The translations under genes and the position numbers were made by a program. A stretch of 42,076 bases of DNA, from the NCBI GenBank assembly GCA_026419775.2, contig JAOPGA020001294.1, positions 1-42,076 on the forward strand. Reading direction: 5' to 3'. Of the stretch, positions 29,923 to 41,300 are shown in pieces (positions within the stretch are counted from its first letter, which is position 1; every line of letters starts with the position of its first letter). Below the pieces are notes generated by a model that was not told the origin of the DNA, ran no database searches, and was given only the letters and a program-made list of their open reading frames with translations. Source of the stretch: Acrasis kona. Its lineage: Eukaryota; Heterolobosea; Eutetramitea; Acrasida; Acrasidae.

Positions 29923-30020
29923 AACGTGTTTTTCATTTGTTGGGTTAATCTTCGAAAGTGTATTCCCGGCTCAATCGACCTCCAATGTGTAGTAGGATTT
30001 CAATGTGGACAAAATTTCGT

Positions 30021-31382
30021 CTATACCTCCGCATGTGCTTCCTTTTTTACTTTTATTTCGTCTAGTGTGCCCTCCTCCATTCTTAGAGCCACTTCCGTGT
30101 TCTCTTTTGCCAGTTCCATTGCAACTTGCTTGTGTTGTTTGTTTTGGAAATATAAAAATACAGAGACACTAACAAGAACGATAATCACTCCAACAAGCTG
30201 CCAAGCAGTCTGTAGAGTCTCACCAATAATAACTATTGAAAAGAAAATCGAAGATACTAGACGAAGTGAGATAGTGCTTCCTACAGTTGTTGCGCCTAGG
30301 GTTTGTATACTGCGGACGCTGATGAATTGTGCAAGAATTGTAACGAAGCAAATAAACGAACACAAACAAGCCCATCCCTTTGCATCCATCATACCCCATG
30401 GAGACCAATTTTCAAAAGACAAACTAATTGGGAGAGCTACCAAAGAAATTGCAAAACTTTGGAACAAGAACAAACCCTCACCATCAGTCAAGAAGCTACT
30501 GGCGGATGCAGCATTGGACGACTTTAAACGCTTCACAAGAATCATATATATTGACAAAAACAAATTGGAAACAAAAGCGAGACCCATGCCTAATAAATCA
30601 TAACCAGTTATATTGTTACCCAACGCACTCCAATCAATTTTAAAATTAACAAAGAATGAATACCAGTGTTCGGCACCTCCATTTGATTTCACGCCACCCA
30701 AAATGATTAAAACAGAACCAATGATTGTGCAAGTTAATGCCAAGAAGGTCTTCCACGTGAGTTTATCTGCACGTCCCTCGGGCGTATTTCTTAAAAATAT
30801 AAATGTAATGCCGCTCACCATGAAGGGGGCTAGTAAACCAATTAACTGTACATACACGGCACTAGTAAACCTTGATGAAAAAATGTTTGTCATGGCACGG
30901 ATAACCACAACTGCTACATAACTCCAAATCTGTACATCATCGTCAGCTATAAATAAATGCCATCCACTTACTCTGTAGTTTAGAATGAAATCCGTCCATA
31001 ATATCTTTAATACCCTCTTTACAAGTGCCATATTAATTTTCTCTTGCTTTAAACGCGGATATATGAACTTGAAAGAACGATATCCAATCTTTGGGGAAAA
31101 TGCAACAATCACACATCCAAATGCAACAAACATTAAAGAGAATCCTGGCAGTGGATGTTGCATGGAGTGCTGTAGGTACCTGCTGAATACTGGGTGCAAC
31201 CCAAATAGACCATGCGAGAGGATCGCAAATATGTATGCTATATACGTGTGGGCGAACGTCATTATCCTGTCTCTTAGGGCGATCATGTGAGTCTTTGATG
31301 TAGTAAAGTACTGACTACTTGAGGGTGCACTGAGCACACCACCCTCAGCCTCGTTACTTGTGGCATCTGTTGTTTGTTTCAT
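30021..31382 (-). CDS. EamA/DMT-family membrane transporter
   Basis: From the ATG at 31382 the product is 453 residues with about ten hydrophobic helices. An early HGLFGLHPVFSRYLQ-type segment, VYVQLIGLLAPFMVSGITFI (the fifth-helix region) and a matching second half (LGATTVGSTISLRLVSSIFF, then QLVGVIIVLVSVSVFLYF) show the two-fold repeat of drug/metabolite transporters. The C-terminal tail is cytosolic-type, charged and Lys/Glu-rich. Substrate unknown. It converges on the P450 gene with about 98 bp between stops. Confidence 0.75.
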   Translation of the reverse strand: MKQTTDATSNEAEGGVLSAPSSSQYFTTSKTHMIALRDRIMTFAHTYIAYIFAILSHGLFGLHPVFSRYLQHSMQHPLPGFSLMFVAFGCVIVAFSPKIGYRSFKFIYPRLKQEKINMALVKRVLKILWTDFILNYRVSGWHLFIADDDVQIWSYVAVVVIRAMTNIFSSRFTSAVYVQLIGLLAPFMVSGITFIFLRNTPEGRADKLTWKTFLALTCTIIGSVLIILGGVKSNGGAEHWYSFFVNFKIDWSALGNNITGYDLLGMGLAFVSNLFLSIYMILVKRLKSSNAASASSFLTDGEGLFLFQSFAISLVALPISLSFENWSPWGMMDAKGWACLCSFICFVTILAQFISVRSIQTLGATTVGSTISLRLVSSIFFSIVIIGETLQTAWQLVGVIIVLVSVSVFLYFQNKQHKQVAMELAKENTEVALRMEEGTLDEIKVKKEAHAEV

Positions 31383-31493
31383 GTTTGCGCCGCAATCAAA
31401 TGTGGAAAATATTGAAATACCACACAAGAATATCAGTGCAACCGGGGAATCTTTTTCATGTTTTCTTGTTGTAACGGGTAACCAGGGTGAAAC

Positions 31494-32576
31494 ATGAACT
31501 CATTAGAATCAGTTTTGGTAATTGAGAAGGATACAAACGGGGATGTAGATGTTGTATGGGCCCATCCCACGGTGGAGGATGACCAAAAAGATGTTGTTTT
31601 ACAAAGGTTTCCGTTAGTTAATGAAGCTCTTCTGGAAAGCATTGGGCAAGGTACAAACTTCTTGTTCTCCAAGTACAAAGATTCATACGTCTACACCTTT
31701 GTACAAAGGAACGTTGTTACGAACCGAGTCGAAAATGTCAAAGTCACTGATGTGGGCATTTGTGTATTATCCAAGGAGTTCTTCCCAGAAAAGCACTTTG
31801 ATCTTTTAAAAGTATTGACCGAGATATTCATCTCCTCAAATCTAGACGCGTCAAAAGTTCAAGAGGCCTATTTAGAAGTCTTCTGCCTTGGCACCGTCGG
31901 CTCATTCAACGCAGATTCATACGATGCCAGAAAGGCAAAGATTGGAGATCTCGCGTCAATTGTTGATGCGTTCAAGGAGGAGACTGTCAAGATTTGGACA
32001 GCTCTACTTTTAAAGAAGAGGGTTCTAGTTTACTCTGATGATGTTGAGGAGCTTACAAAGTTCGTATCATCACTACCTTGCCTTGTGTGGCACAGACAAC
32101 ATTGGGATTTGATGCGTCCATTAGTCAACTTAGGCAACAAAAACGAAACCACTGATCTTAATGTAGTCGGAACATATGTAGCCGGCACCATTGACTCCTC
32201 CGCTCAAAACAACACAAAGTACTATGATCTATTCTTGGATTTGTCAAATCATACAGTGCTGGTGGCAGAAGGATCCACAGCCGACTTTAAACTAATCAAA
32301 TTCCACAAAGAACTTGCTGAAGTATTAATGAGTCCAGGTGAGTGTTGATGTATTTTCTTGAAGCTAATTTTTCCAGATGTCAAAGGAGACAGTCAGAAGC
32401 TAATCAGAGCCATTGCCGTCAAGACAAAAGAACTTTTGGCAAAACTAAACACTTTAAAATCAAATCATTCGGATCAGCTTACTTTAGAACTTTTAGAGAA
32501 CATGAACCTCAACACAGACACATTAAACTTTTTGTATAACACAGCCTTATCAGAGAACATGATAACGGGTGCATAA
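31494..32576 (+). CDS. DENND10: DENND10 (FAM45)-like DENN-domain protein (two exons)
   Basis: Exons 31494-32337 and 32377-32576 join across a 39-nt GTGAGT...CCAG intron to a 347-residue protein; human DENND10 is 357. The N-terminus (SVLVIEKDTNGDVDVVWAHP) and the central WTALLLKKRVLVYSDDVEEL stretch match the DENND10/FAM45 group. This is a divergent DENN module acting on Rab27-type GTPases in late endosomes in animals. The stop codon overlaps AATAAA (32576-32581). It is divergent from the transporter gene, with a 111-bp gap between starts. Confidence 0.85.
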
Positions 32577-32609
32577 ATAAATGTTTCTTTAATTTACAAA
32601 TATAGCCTT

Positions 32610-33809
32610 TCACTCAGTGTTTTCATTTGACGACGCCGACATGTCCAATTCATTCAAACTCCAATCATAGTAATGATATTTCACTCTGACCTTTCCCGTT
32701 TGTAGCAGCCGGACCAAACTATCTCTAATCTCCTTATCGTCAATGTAACCTCTCACATGGTTCAACAGTTCCACATCACTATTTCCGAAATCATCCTTGT
32801 ACCATTGGAATATCTTTGACATGCTGACCACTTTGTTCTTCTCATCCACGACCACCTCTCCATCACAAAAGTTTCTTGATGCAAGATCCAGTTGATAGTC
32901 AAGTTTCTCTGGAACGTAGGCACGTATCGGCGGACATGACTTTGCGCCACAATTAAGTGCAAAATGTATTCTTGGGTCAAAAAGTGTTGTTATGTACATT
33001 CTTCTAATATCCTTACCTCCGAAGCACCGCTTTAGAGCTCCTACTGGTTTTCTATTTGCACGTAACACTCCATGTTCAATGTCGTTGAGCGAAAATAAAT
33101 GTCCACCAATATTGTACTTGCAAATATTGTAAAAGTTCTTTTTTTGTAAAATCGACCTTGGTTTTCCGTATACCAGGAGTCCATTAATCATTAATGTATT
33201 GTAAATGTTGATGAAGAAGCATTTTCGTTCCACGTCGTTAAGGTCTATAAGCTTTGCGAATTTTAACATGTATACTGCATTTCTATAGTCCACGTTGAAC
33301 TCTTTGCTCCTCTGCAACTGTTCGTAGTCAATTTGACTTCCGTATTCGTTCAGGAATTTTGTGTATAGGCCTGTGATTGCTATCCTGAGGTTATTTGCGG
33401 CCTTAACAGCACAAACATAGTCTACAGCAAAGTTTTCGCCCACGTGAAAAACATTGAGAACCCCGTTTTGTTCTGTATCGATAATTAGCCTGTAACGATT
33501 GTCAACGTTGAATGCCCTTTTTCTGTTTTTGTACTCGACGACAACCCCTATGCTTATTAATCTATCCGCAAGAGCGGTTGCATCTTTATATTCTACATCT
33601 CTATGCTTGACTAACCACATGACAATATCGCGTCCTGTGAAACAATTTTTTTTACTGCTGAAGAATGAACGGTAATAATCCAATGGCAAATCCGAGCTTT
33701 TCATATTAACTATAAGTTCCCCATATGATTCTAACTTCGACTCTTGTACGTTTTCTGTGGAGATTATCGTCTCGCCATCACTGGCCTCAACGGTCACCGT
33801 CTCTGACAT
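32610..33809 (-). CDS. DEP-DUF547 protein
   Basis: A 399-residue intronless protein. A DEP domain (about 30-110: FFSSKKNCFTGRDIVMWLVK, then ADRLISIGVV) is joined to a DUF547 domain (about 170-330). The latter has the family's KCFFINIYNTLMINGLLVYG, then the DIEHGVLRANR motif and the Cys-bearing HFALNCGAKSCPP. DUF547 has the fold and catalytic triad layout of papain-like proteases, here with Cys in SCPP as candidate nucleophile, but no activity is established. The pairing occurs in plants, Dictyostelium and other protists. It converges on DENND10 with 33 bp between stops. Confidence 0.88.
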   Translation of the reverse strand: MSETVTVEASDGETIISTENVQESKLESYGELIVNMKSSDLPLDYYRSFFSSKKNCFTGRDIVMWLVKHRDVEYKDATALADRLISIGVVVEYKNRKRAFNVDNRYRLIIDTEQNGVLNVFHVGENFAVDYVCAVKAANNLRIAITGLYTKFLNEYGSQIDYEQLQRSKEFNVDYRNAVYMLKFAKLIDLNDVERKCFFINIYNTLMINGLLVYGKPRSILQKKNFYNICKYNIGGHLFSLNDIEHGVLRANRKPVGALKRCFGGKDIRRMYITTLFDPRIHFALNCGAKSCPPIRAYVPEKLDYQLDLASRNFCDGEVVVDEKNKVVSMSKIFQWYKDDFGNSDVELLNHVRGYIDDKEIRDSLVRLLQTGKVRVKYHYYDWSLNELDMSASSNENTE

Positions 33810-33850
33810 TTGTGTTGACTGAATGTATTTTTAGAGTGTTAATAAAATCG

Positions 33851-34174
33851 TCAAGAGATGTCTTTGGTTAACAAAATCATGATGGAGATCAGATTGAGGT
33901 ATATAAACATTGTATACATGAGAATTGGGTGTGTTCTACAGAATAAGACTCTTGATATGTCACGCTGCACCTTCGCAATAAGAAACAATCTAGTTAGACA
34001 AAAATAATAATTATGTCGTAGTGAAGCAATAACAGAAAATAAAACCTTGTTGAATTTACTCAACATTTTGCACTCTTCTTTTTCAACGACTACTTTTTGA
34101 TCTCTCACCATCATGTCATAAAGTTTGACATCAATCACGTCACGAGTTCCAACATGATGTGCTATAATTGACAT
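33851..34174 (-). CDS. Small protein with C-terminal membrane helix, unknown
   Basis: Read through, 107 residues. A GTTTTA...GAAG intron of 75 nt containing CTAAC (about 33970-34045) could be removed in frame, giving 82 residues in which KMLSKFNK joins VQRDISRVLFCR. That would produce a compact protein: basic/acidic N-terminus, then HPILMYTMFIYLNLISIMIL as a membrane helix. Which form is real cannot be decided. No family is recognised. Confidence 0.45.
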   Translation of the reverse strand: MSIIAHHVGTRDVIDVKLYDMMVRDQKVVVEKEECKMLSKFNKVLFSVIASLRHNYYFCLTRLFLIAKVQRDISRVLFCRTHPILMYTMFIYLNLISIMILLTKDIS

Positions 34175-34300
34175 AACATATTAACGGCAACCATATACGA
34201 AGGTTATCATCTTTAACTCAGAGATAAACACAAATATTTATGTTACAAACGTCAAATATCATCCATCATCAAAGAAAATTTGAAAATTGTTTCAAACGTA

Positions 34301-34519
34301 ATGTCTAACGTCGAAACGGTGACGGCTGTAAATACAAGTACTGGAATGATTGTGGAATCGACATACGGGGCAATAAGGGCACCGGTTGTTAAAAGTTTGA
34401 CCGCCTCTCACCTTATAAGACTAGCTTCCGCAATCTGTTGCCCCGTTGAGAAATTATGTATTGAAAATCACTTCGATAAAATATCGTTAATTGTAATCTT
34501 GTTCCTTTATGTAGAATAG
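34301..34519 (+). CDS. Possible small ORF, unknown
   Basis: A 72-residue ORF from the ATG at 34301, Thr/Val/Ala-rich with a hydrophobic C-terminus (ISLIVILFLYVE). It lies between two real genes with no recognised features. It may be noise or a spliced exon. Confidence 0.25.
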   Translation: MSNVETVTAVNTSTGMIVESTYGAIRAPVVKSLTASHLIRLASAICCPVEKLCIENHFDKISLIVILFLYVE

Positions 34520-34545
34520 GAGACCAAAAAAGGTATGTCAGGGAG

Positions 34546-34553
34546 TATTTAAA
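34546..34553 (+). promoter_or_regulatory. TATA-like element before the cathepsin-lectin gene
   Basis: TATTTAAA lies 44 bp before the ATG. Comparable elements precede the next two genes (TATAAG at 37241, TATAAAG at 38279). Confidence 0.35.
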
Positions 34554-34596
34554 CACAGCTGGATATCTTCAAACAATTAACGACTGCACAGAAACA

Positions 34597-37046
34597 ATGA
34601 AGGTGCTGACATTAGTAGCTATCGTATTGGTCAGCTTATTAGGAACAGCTTTCAGTGATGAAGCAGCTCCTCTAGTGTCAACGTCTAATACAATCAATTA
34701 TGTCAACTCTGTAAAGCCAGGTTGGAGAGCCGGAGTCAATCCCAGATTTGCCAACGTATCCATACCAGAGGCTTCAATGCTATTGGGATTGGTCCAAGAA
34801 CCAGATAACATTATTCCGGACAACACGACCGTTTATAGCGTCAAGCTACCAGAATCCTTCGACTCCAGAGTCAAGTGGCCAAAATGCACACAGGAAGCCC
34901 GCGATCAAAGAAACTGTGGAGCATGTTGGTACGTGATTTTCTATTCAACAACCTCTTCTCACATTTGAATAGGGCATTTGCTGCCAGTAGCGTATTATCT
35001 CAGAGATTGTGCATAGCGACCGATGGAGAAGTCAACACCATGATGAGCGTTCAGTATCCCGTTGGATGCGATACCGGAAACTCTGGCTGTGCCGGAGGAA
35101 CTCTACCGGGTGCTTGGAATTTCTTCAGAACGAACGGAGATGTTGCCGATTCAGACGTCCCTTATACTTCTGGTCCAAGAGGAGTGACTGGCTCGTGCAT
35201 GAACACCAATAACTTTAAAAAGTATTACTCCAGTCCATCCAAGTACTTGACCAGCATCACTGCCATGCAAATCGAGATTTACACCAATGGACCTATTCAA
35301 GTTGGATTCAGAGTTTACAACGACTTTTATTCCTACACCGATGGAGTTTATACCTACACCACTGGTTCATTACAAGGAGGCCATAGTGTTTATTTGGTAG
35401 GATGGGGAGTTGATGGATACGGTACGGAGTATTGGGTTGCAGTCAACTCATGGGGTCCAAAGTGGGGAATGGCTGGTACTTTCTTCATCAAGAAGGGCGT
35501 GAACGAATGTGGTATCGAAACTACTTGGGCGCCTATTGCTGCAGAAGTTATTGTTCCAGAAGTGGTAACTACCAAAGCACCGACACCTGCGCCTACAACG
35601 ACAAGAGCACCCGCTACAACCACTACTGCTCCAAAGCCTACTCCTTATCCAATTCCTACCAACTGCTGGACATGTTATCCTAACTTTATTCATTGGTGGC
35701 TAGCTGGTCTCACAGCACCTCCAGGCGGAGATCGTTGCGCTTGCGTTCCTGTTACAACCACCCCTGCGCCAACTACAACAACACCAGCGCCTACTACAAC
35801 CACTCCTGCACCTACTACAACAAAACCAGCACCAACTACAACCACTCCTGCGCCAACTACAACAAAACCAGCACCAACTACAACTACTCCTGCGCCAACA
35901 ACAACCACTCCTGCACCTACTACAACTACTCCTGCACCAACTACAACTACTCCTGCACCAACCACTCCTGCACCAACCACTCCTGCTCCAACCACCACTA
36001 CATCCGCACCAACTACTCCCGCTAGAGTAATTGATGGATGTCCTGAAGGATGGGGTCGATATGAGACCTATTGTTACAATCTGTTCACTCAAAGTGTAAC
36101 TTATACTGACGCAAGAGAATTCTGCAGAGATCAAGGTGGATACTTGGCATCGAGCGTTACATGGAAGATGAATTCATGGATAGATTCATTCGTACCAAAT
36201 ACTTGTGCTGAATTCTGGATCGGTGGTGCTCGAACCTCCGACAATAGTGCATTCAGGTGGGATGATTCGCGCACTTATGCTTACTCGAACTTTGACACAA
36301 ATCACCCAAGGAATGGCAATCACTACATTTCATTTATTCACAACACAATGTTTGGTACCGTTGGTAAATGGAGGACGATTACTAATGAATACAAGAAACC
36401 ATTCTTGTGCGAGAAGGCATATGTTGAGCAGGCTGCACCTGTAACTCCAGAACCAACTGATGATCCCGAATGCATTCCTCCTGATGAGGTACCTACTACC
36501 ACTCAAGCACCAACCACTACCACACCAGCACCTACTACTACAACACCTGCACCAACTACTACAACACCCGCGCCAACTACTACAACACCTGCACCAACAA
36601 CAACTACACCTGCACCAACCACTCCTGCACCAACACCTGCACCAACACCTGCACCAACATGTCCGCAAGGATTTTCACAATTCAAATCAAAGTGTTACAT
36701 GTTGACTTTCAATCTATATCTATCATTTAATGAAGCAGCAACTTATTGCTCAACAATTGGATCTACTATAGCAGTAATAGAGAATAGCGAGGAGAATGAT
36801 TTCATTCTAAACAATGTTTCTAGTCAGGATAAACAAAGCGCCTTTTTGGGTTATTCTTTGAGGAATGGAAATGCCGTGAATTTGAATGGAGCGACGCCCA
36901 AATACACAAACTTCAGAAGCAACATAGACAAGTCTTTGGACTGTGTGACGATGATAAGAGATTCATCGTCGTCGAATGTCGGTAAATGGAAATCAGAAAC
37001 ATGTGTAGCCAAAAGAACGTTTGTTTGTGAGAGAAGAGCTCAGTAA
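34597..37046 (+). CDS. Cathepsin B-like cysteine protease with two C-type lectin domains
   Basis: Exons 34597-34928 and 34973-37046 join across a 44-nt intron that splits the active-site Trp, restoring NCGACWAFAA. The 801-residue preproprotein has a signal peptide (MKVLTLVAIVLVSLLGTAFS) and a cathepsin B-type propeptide (NYVNSVKPGWRAGVN). Its C1A peptidase has Cys 110, His ~248 (GGHSVYLVGWG) and Asn ~269 (VNSWG). The cathepsin B occluding loop is absent (CAGGTLPGAWNFF runs straight on), predicting endopeptidase action. A short Trp/Cys segment (CWTCYPNFIHWW) is followed by a mucin-like linker of TTTTPAP repeats, C-type lectin domain 1 (~467-590), a second TTTTPAP linker, and C-type lectin domain 2 (~670-800, ends KRTFVCERR). 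A secreted protease tethered to prey or bacterial surface sugars is inferred. Confidence 0.88.
35750..36025 (+). repeat. TTTTPAP minisatellite coding for a mucin-like linker
   Basis: A 21-bp unit (about ACTACAACCACTCCTGCACC) is repeated a dozen times in the cathepsin-lectin gene. The encoded Thr/Pro repeats are probable O-glycosylation sites. A second, shorter array lies at 36490-36660. Confidence 0.8.
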
Positions 37047-37302
37047 ACAATACATGTACATAATTTTCGTCAGCTGTCACAATAAATCTTAAATTTTATT
37101 AAAATTTTCTTTTTTTTTCCTTGCGGCAATATTTATTGCTATAAATAGATTAGCCATTTATGATAATTATTCCTTTTCTTCTTTATATATAATTAGACGT
37201 GCAAAGATAACTTATTTTCCAAAAATATATTTGATCCGACTATAAGAGCGCTGTGAAAACCCTGGCAAGCTTTCTAATCAACCAAAAACAAAACAACACA
37301 AC

Positions 37303-38211
37303 ATGAAGATCTTCCTAGCTCTCTGCGCAATCGTCGCGATCTGCTTATCACAAGAATCCCTCAAGCCCAACATTCAGGTTCTCAACTATGCATTGACCCT
37401 TGAACATTTAGAAGCTGCTTTCTACAGAGATGGATTGGCCCACTTTGCTAACCTCGCTAATAGCACATCTAACAGCACCAGCGCTTTCAATAGCACTAGC
37501 TCTTCAAACAGTACAAGATCATCCAACAGCACCATCACCGGAGAAGACTTGGAATACCTACAGACCATCACCAATGACGAAGCAACCCACGTTGCTACAC
37601 TTACCTCAGTATTATTGTCACTAAATGCAACTCCAGTACAAGAGTGCAAGTATGACTTTGGATATGGAGATAACCTTACTCTATTCTACGCCATCGCTCA
37701 AGCATTAGAGAACACTGGTGTTTCTGCCTATCTTGGTGCCATTGCAAACTTGACCGTTCCAGAGCTTACCACAGCCGCCGCCACTATAGCCACAGTAGAA
37801 GCTAGACATGCTGCTTTCTTGAACCTCAAGAATGGCGCTACACCCTTCCCATCTCCATTCGATAAGCCCTTGAATGTGAGCTCAGTACTTGCAATTGCCT
37901 CGACATTCTTTGTATCCTGCCCATCTAACAACACACAATGCAACGGTATCAATGCAAACGACACCAGCGTTTGTGGTGGAAATGGAGTCTGTATTTTGAA
38001 TGTCTGCGTCTGCAACTCGACATACACTGGAGTAAACTGTACAGAGCTAGCAAGTTCCACTCCAGCACCCGGATGCATTACTGAAGTTCCAGCTCCAGTA
38101 GCAAGTACCGAAGTTGCCACTGGTGTAGCTACAGACGCTCCAGCTCAAGATGACGATGCATCCCCCAGCGTAAGAAGATCTTTGTTCAGAATCAAATCCT
38201 ACTTCGAATAA
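37303..38211 (+). CDS. Secreted ferritin-like domain protein with an EGF-like module
   Basis: A 302-residue, intronless protein. A signal peptide (MKIFLALCAIVAICLSQ) is followed by a ferritin-like four-helix domain. Its candidate metal ligands are E-x-x-E in TLEHLEAAFYRDG, E-x-x-H in NDEATHVATL, Glu in ALENTGVSAY, and E-x-x-H in VEARHAAFL. This matches the Rds1/desiccation-related ferritin-like family, in which metal binding has been little tested. A run of NST repeats inserted after helix 1 (five N-glycosylation sites) is unusual. The C-terminal Cys-rich module CGGNGVCILNVCVCNSTYTG is EGF-like. A Pro/Ala/Thr-rich tail ends the protein. AATAAA overlaps the stop codon. Confidence 0.78.
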   Translation: MKIFLALCAIVAICLSQESLKPNIQVLNYALTLEHLEAAFYRDGLAHFANLANSTSNSTSAFNSTSSSNSTRSSNSTITGEDLEYLQTITNDEATHVATLTSVLLSLNATPVQECKYDFGYGDNLTLFYAIAQALENTGVSAYLGAIANLTVPELTTAAATIATVEARHAAFLNLKNGATPFPSPFDKPLNVSSVLAIASTFFVSCPSNNTQCNGINANDTSVCGGNGVCILNVCVCNSTYTGVNCTELASSTPAPGCITEVPAPVASTEVATGVATDAPAQDDDASPSVRRSLFRIKSYFE

Positions 38212-38300
38212 ATAATTTAGTTTAATTATCATGGTTTTTTTATTGAAGCTACACCAGATAAATGAGCTCTTTGACTCTTATAAAGTAGTCAACTGTAAAA

Positions 38301-41300
38301 ATGCGGACAATACTGGTGCTCATTGTTTCGCTCCTTTATGGAATCTGCCTTTGTGAATGGAGATACGTAGGCATGATAGATTCGACATCGAACATGGAGT
38401 ATTGGGAGACAACACAAGGAGATTTCGAACAAATAATGATAGTAGATGAGGGAACTTTGACAACAGATGGATTAGGGTTAGTATCATTCTTACTACTATT
38501 CTTTCTTATTCCGTAAGGTTCGATCCGTTCACATTTGCTCTATCATTTGATGACGACTACTACATTAATCAAATTGGACTTGATGAGACGTGCGGACGAA
38601 GTAATTTAAAAGAACTTGGACCGTATGCTTATAAGAGGAATTCCGATGGCAACTTTGTAGTATCAAAACCACCAAATCACTTCAAGTTGAATGGAGTAAA
38701 GAGATTTCCATATTTTTGTGGAGATGCGAACAAAGATGTTATCAAACTATCATTCTACGTGACATCAGTGAGGCGGAGAAACATTTTACAAGACGTTGAC
38801 AATGATTGGTCAACCTATCAGCCTTCTCAGATTCAATCAATACTCTCAGGCTATAACACCACCGCCCTTACTGCCGCAACATCCACAATCACCAGTTCAC
38901 TAATAACAAATTTATTCAACACCGGAAATTACACCACAGCGTTTCAAGTTGTCGACATTATAATAGCAGCCCTAAACAAACTACCGAACATAACCAATGA
39001 CGAACTATCCACAAGACAAAACACTAGACAAGGCATCATTGGTTTAATTAATTCAGAAATCAACAGCGTCAATATAACCACAGCAGCCAAATCCATGCTC
39101 GCCATTACCAGTAACCCGGATGAATTAAATCTCGGAGCCCTCGTCGTCGGCGTGTCAATTACCAACAGCATCGGTCTATTGTCGTCAAATAATTCAAAAT
39201 ACGACGAACAAGTCATACAAGATGACGCCGTCATATTGAGCAATCTTGTTACCTCTGGATTATCAAAGAGTATTTCGGTAGAAATTGCACAATATTTTTT
39301 TGGTATCGTCGGATCTACAATTGAAACGATTCTAACCAGTGTTTCAAAGAACATGGCGTCAAACACACGTCCCACCTTCGGAAACACTTATCAATGGGAT
39401 TACTTTGTATTAAAAGGAAACACAAAAACATACAATTCGACACAATATGACATAGGAGGGACGTCACTGTCTTTCCCATCAAACTTTGGGTCCATGAACA
39501 ACAGTTTGAATTTATTTGACCAAGCGTCAGGCGAAGTGACCGCACGAATGGCAGTGTTGAGACCTAATCCATACTTTAATTCGACCGGTTCCTCCATTTG
39601 TAGTGGAGTGATGGAATTAAAGTTCTATAAAGGAGAAACAAAGTTGAACGTCACAAATCTTGTCAAACCATTTACCTTCACAATGACCACAAATAGACCC
39701 AACGTAACAGTGGCTAATTGGGACCGTAATAATACGGCGGGTCATTATGGAATGAGGCCCATTTGTAAATTTTGGGACGCTTCGCTAAATAAGTGGAGCT
39801 CGGAGGGTTGTTATGCAATTAATATGACCGATAATAATATTACTTGTTCTTGTATCCATACCACGGATTTTGCAGTGTTTTTTGAATATGCTCTTCCTCA
39901 AATAAACTTCTTGTCTGAACAAGATTTTAAAAATATTGTAAAGATCAACCCAAATAATATGACCACTGCTATTATTGTGGGCGTGTTAGGTGGTGTTTAT
40001 TTACTTTTGATATTGGTTATCACCATCACACAGTTCATCATGTATAAATTATTAAAAATAAAATATATTGTGGAGAGCAAAGATGAAAAAGAAGGATATT
40101 TTACAAAGTTAATACATGGACTGGTGTCAAATCATATTTATCTTTCCACAATTATATTACCTCCTGATAGCGAATCTCTCAATAGGATCAGAAGATTGAC
40201 AATTGTATACGTGACAATATTAGGAGTGCTTACAGGTAATGCATTAACGTTTAATGAAGATGGAAGCAAAAACAACACTTTTAAATTCTTGATTAATGCT
40301 GTCGTCAGTATGCTTGTACAAACTCCTTTTGTCATGTTTTTTACTTTTTTGTTTTACAAAACTGCTCCTTGGGAATGGTTTGTGACTGTTAGTAAAACCG
40401 AAGAAATTCCTGTCATCAAGGACATGACAGTTATCAGAAGATGGAGAACAAAAATCCATCACAAGGGTAATGACATCTTGAATAAAGTAGTCTCCAAATG
40501 TAAAGCAATTGCGAGCAAGCGCTGGCAAGGTCTTTTACTAGTTCTTTTTATTACAGTTTTATATTTTGGCCTACTTGCCGTGATTGTATTTGTTGTCCCT
40601 CTTTCGCTCGTAATGATTTCTGGTATATATCAATGGATCATAGCATGCGCTGGCTTTTTGATCTATTTGGTATTCTTATCCTATTGCTATCTGAGACTTC
40701 GTTATGAAAAATTCCTGGAGAGGACACTGGAAACGTGGAGAATCAGGTCAGGTCAAAAATTCCTGTTGTCCATTGTTGTAATCGCTCTTGGGTTGATCTC
40801 AATCGCTGGTATTATTTGTGTGCTTTTATTACTCACCTATGATGATTATTGGTTGTCTAGGTCATTGTGCGTATTTGCAACAATTGGAAGTGCAGCCATA
40901 CTTGGCTCAGTGGACCTCATCATCCTGTCAAGACACATTTATATGAAAGTCGAAGAATTGGATATTATAGATGATAAAAATGTTGAGCTGGTGGACGAGT
41001 CGGCACCTAAACAAGATGGTTTGTTCGAAAAAACTGACTCAACGGGAGAAGTAGTTGAAGACAATTCCAACTCACCAAACAACAACTCTGTGTCACCAAA
41101 TGGCAATGAAGATATTGACAATGTCTACAGGGATGGGTTCGTACAGCTTCGAAACTACAGACTTGGAAGGGCTTCAACAAAAAGTAAAATGTTGGCAGTT
41201 ATGAAGAGATTCCTGACACAAAAGTATTGGTTCCCATTCTGGTTTTCTGTAGTTCCATTCTTGTTGTGTTTTACATATGCTGGAGCCACCAGTTTTTGTC

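Noticed and set aside
35690-35998. Minus-strand ORF of Val/Gly repeats opposite the TTTTPAP linker
   Set aside because: Antisense shadow of the 21-bp coding repeat; the same applies to 36503-36685.
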